This document shows, piece by piece, positions 63,457 to 64,000 of a DNA stretch of 64,000 nucleotides. A program made the position numbers and the translations under genes. The notes below the pieces were generated by a model. The model was not told the DNA's origin and searched no databases. It saw nothing but the letters and a program-made list of their open reading frames with translations. Each line of letters opens with the position of its first letter. Within the stretch, counting starts at the first letter, position 1. The DNA comes from DATDAW01 sp036524675 (GTDB lineage: Bacteria > Verrucomicrobiota > Verrucomicrobiia > Chthoniobacterales > DASVRZ01), in assembly GCA_036524675.1 (NCBI GenBank), contig DATDBU010000116.1, positions 1 to 64,000 on the forward strand. The letters run 5' to 3'.

Positions 63457-64000
63457 TTACCTGCCCCGTAGCGACTGGGCGGCAGCGTAGTATTCCTTTT
63501 CCCACTTGGCCTGATTGTCCTGAGCTTCGCGAATGAACGGAGTAAAGACCGCCAGACGAAGGATGAGCCAGTTCAAGATGTTAAACGGGAACCAAACGCG
63601 CCTGACAAAATCGACGAAAAGAACCACACGCCAGCCGTCGGTTTCGTTCCACACTTCGTGGTTGTAACTGTCATCAAAAATGAGCGCTTGGCCTTCCTGC
63701 CACCGGGCGATCTGGTCGTTTACGCGGATACGCACTTTCTCGTTTGGGTCAGGCACAACGAGCCCGAGGTGGAGGCGGAGCACTCCGTTGTAAGGCCCCC
63801 GATGAGCGGGAATGTGTTTGCGCGGAGCCAAAATCGAGAAGAAACCCGTCTTCAACCCGGGGATTTTCTTCAGCGCGGCGACGGTGTCGGGGCATTGACG
63901 GCAGTTTTCATCGGCCCACACGCCGTAACCGCAAAACATGAACGTCTTCCAGTTGTTATCCGTCTGGATCGTTTTGACGTCGGTCGAGATGTCCTGAAAA
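63457..64000 (-). CDS. Aspartyl/asparaginyl beta-hydroxylase-like protein, 5' end outside the window
   Basis: The frame is open to the window edge on the minus strand (about 180 codons visible), so the start lies beyond 64000. The visible part has the Asp/Asn beta-hydroxylase (Asp_Arg_Hydrox) pattern: HIPAHRGPYNGVLRLHLGL with the first iron His, and FDDSYNHEVWNETDGWRVVL with the second His and the 2-oxoglutarate-binding Arg. The C-terminus has a hydrophobic segment (FPFNILNWLILRLAVFTPF). Targets in bacteria are often lipid or peptide side chains; unknown here. Confidence 0.85.
   Translation of the reverse strand, partial: FQDISTDVKTIQTDNNWKTFMFCGYGVWADENCRQCPDTVAALKKIPGLKTGFFSILAPRKHIPAHRGPYNGVLRLHLGLVVPDPNEKVRIRVNDQIARWQEGQALIFDDSYNHEVWNETDGWRVVLFVDFVRRVWFPFNILNWLILRLAVFTPFIREAQDNQAKWEKEYYAAAQSLRGR

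Overview
The window looks like a chromosomal segment of a Gram-negative, heterotrophic soil-type bacterium. Verrucomicrobiota (Chthoniobacterales/Spartobacteria or a neighbouring class) is the best guess. The grounds are: a Pup-like UBact gene in an operon with 20S proteasome subunits; a RAYT transposase with GC-rich REP palindromes scattered between genes; secreted glycoside hydrolases; signal peptides and lipoboxes typical of an envelope with a periplasm; and many starts without a clear Shine-Dalgarno. The phylum call is inference and would need a marker-gene tree.

Layout. 1-1 kb: a degenerate 21-bp tandem array and non-coding DNA. 1-9.3 kb: a GMC oxidoreductase, a RAYT flanked by twin REP pairs, a YHS protein, a CoaB-like ligase, a DUF1223 protein, DoxX, DinB-like, a DedA/ATP-grasp fusion and an NRDE protein. 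The GMC and DoxX genes share a two-part upstream motif that resembles an ECF promoter. 9.4-15.6 kb: a Fur/PerR regulator under a PerR-like box, a GH13 amylase lipoprotein, an unassigned barrel-like protein, a lipoprotein MsrA and an esterase. 15.6-27 kb: a SulP transporter, prfB with its programmed frameshift, a quinone reductase, a probable bacterial gasdermin behind a zinc-ribbon membrane protein, an MFS transporter, leuA and a Kef-type antiporter. 27-36.6 kb: a Prc-like protease, an MBL hydrolase, a ferric-reductase/Rieske fusion, DNA polymerase IV, tRNA-Leu, an ACT protein and secreted hypotheticals.

36.7-45.3 kb is a proteolysis region. It holds tig-clpP-clpX on the plus strand, then glucuronate isomerase and, on the minus strand, the operon UBact-prcB-prcA-amidase with start/stop overlaps. 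The Pup-type ligase, deamidase and ATPase are not in the window. 45.4-54 kb: a YcaQ-like winged-helix protein, an ECF sigma/anti-sigma pair, two glycoside hydrolases, a short RNA candidate with its own promoter and terminator, and MoxR-DUF58. 54-64 kb: yajC-secDF, rimO, a frameshifted secreted gene, a second 21-bp repeat array beside a WD40 remnant, gcvT-gcvH and the start-less end of an aspartyl hydroxylase-like gene.

The two most notable systems are the orphan gasdermin near 20 kb (pore-forming cell-death effector with no protease next to it) and the Pup-like UBact/proteasome operon near 44 kb. Repeat families are also abundant: REP/RAYT, a second hairpin repeat, and a short element with terminal inverted repeats of the CACGGAG type.
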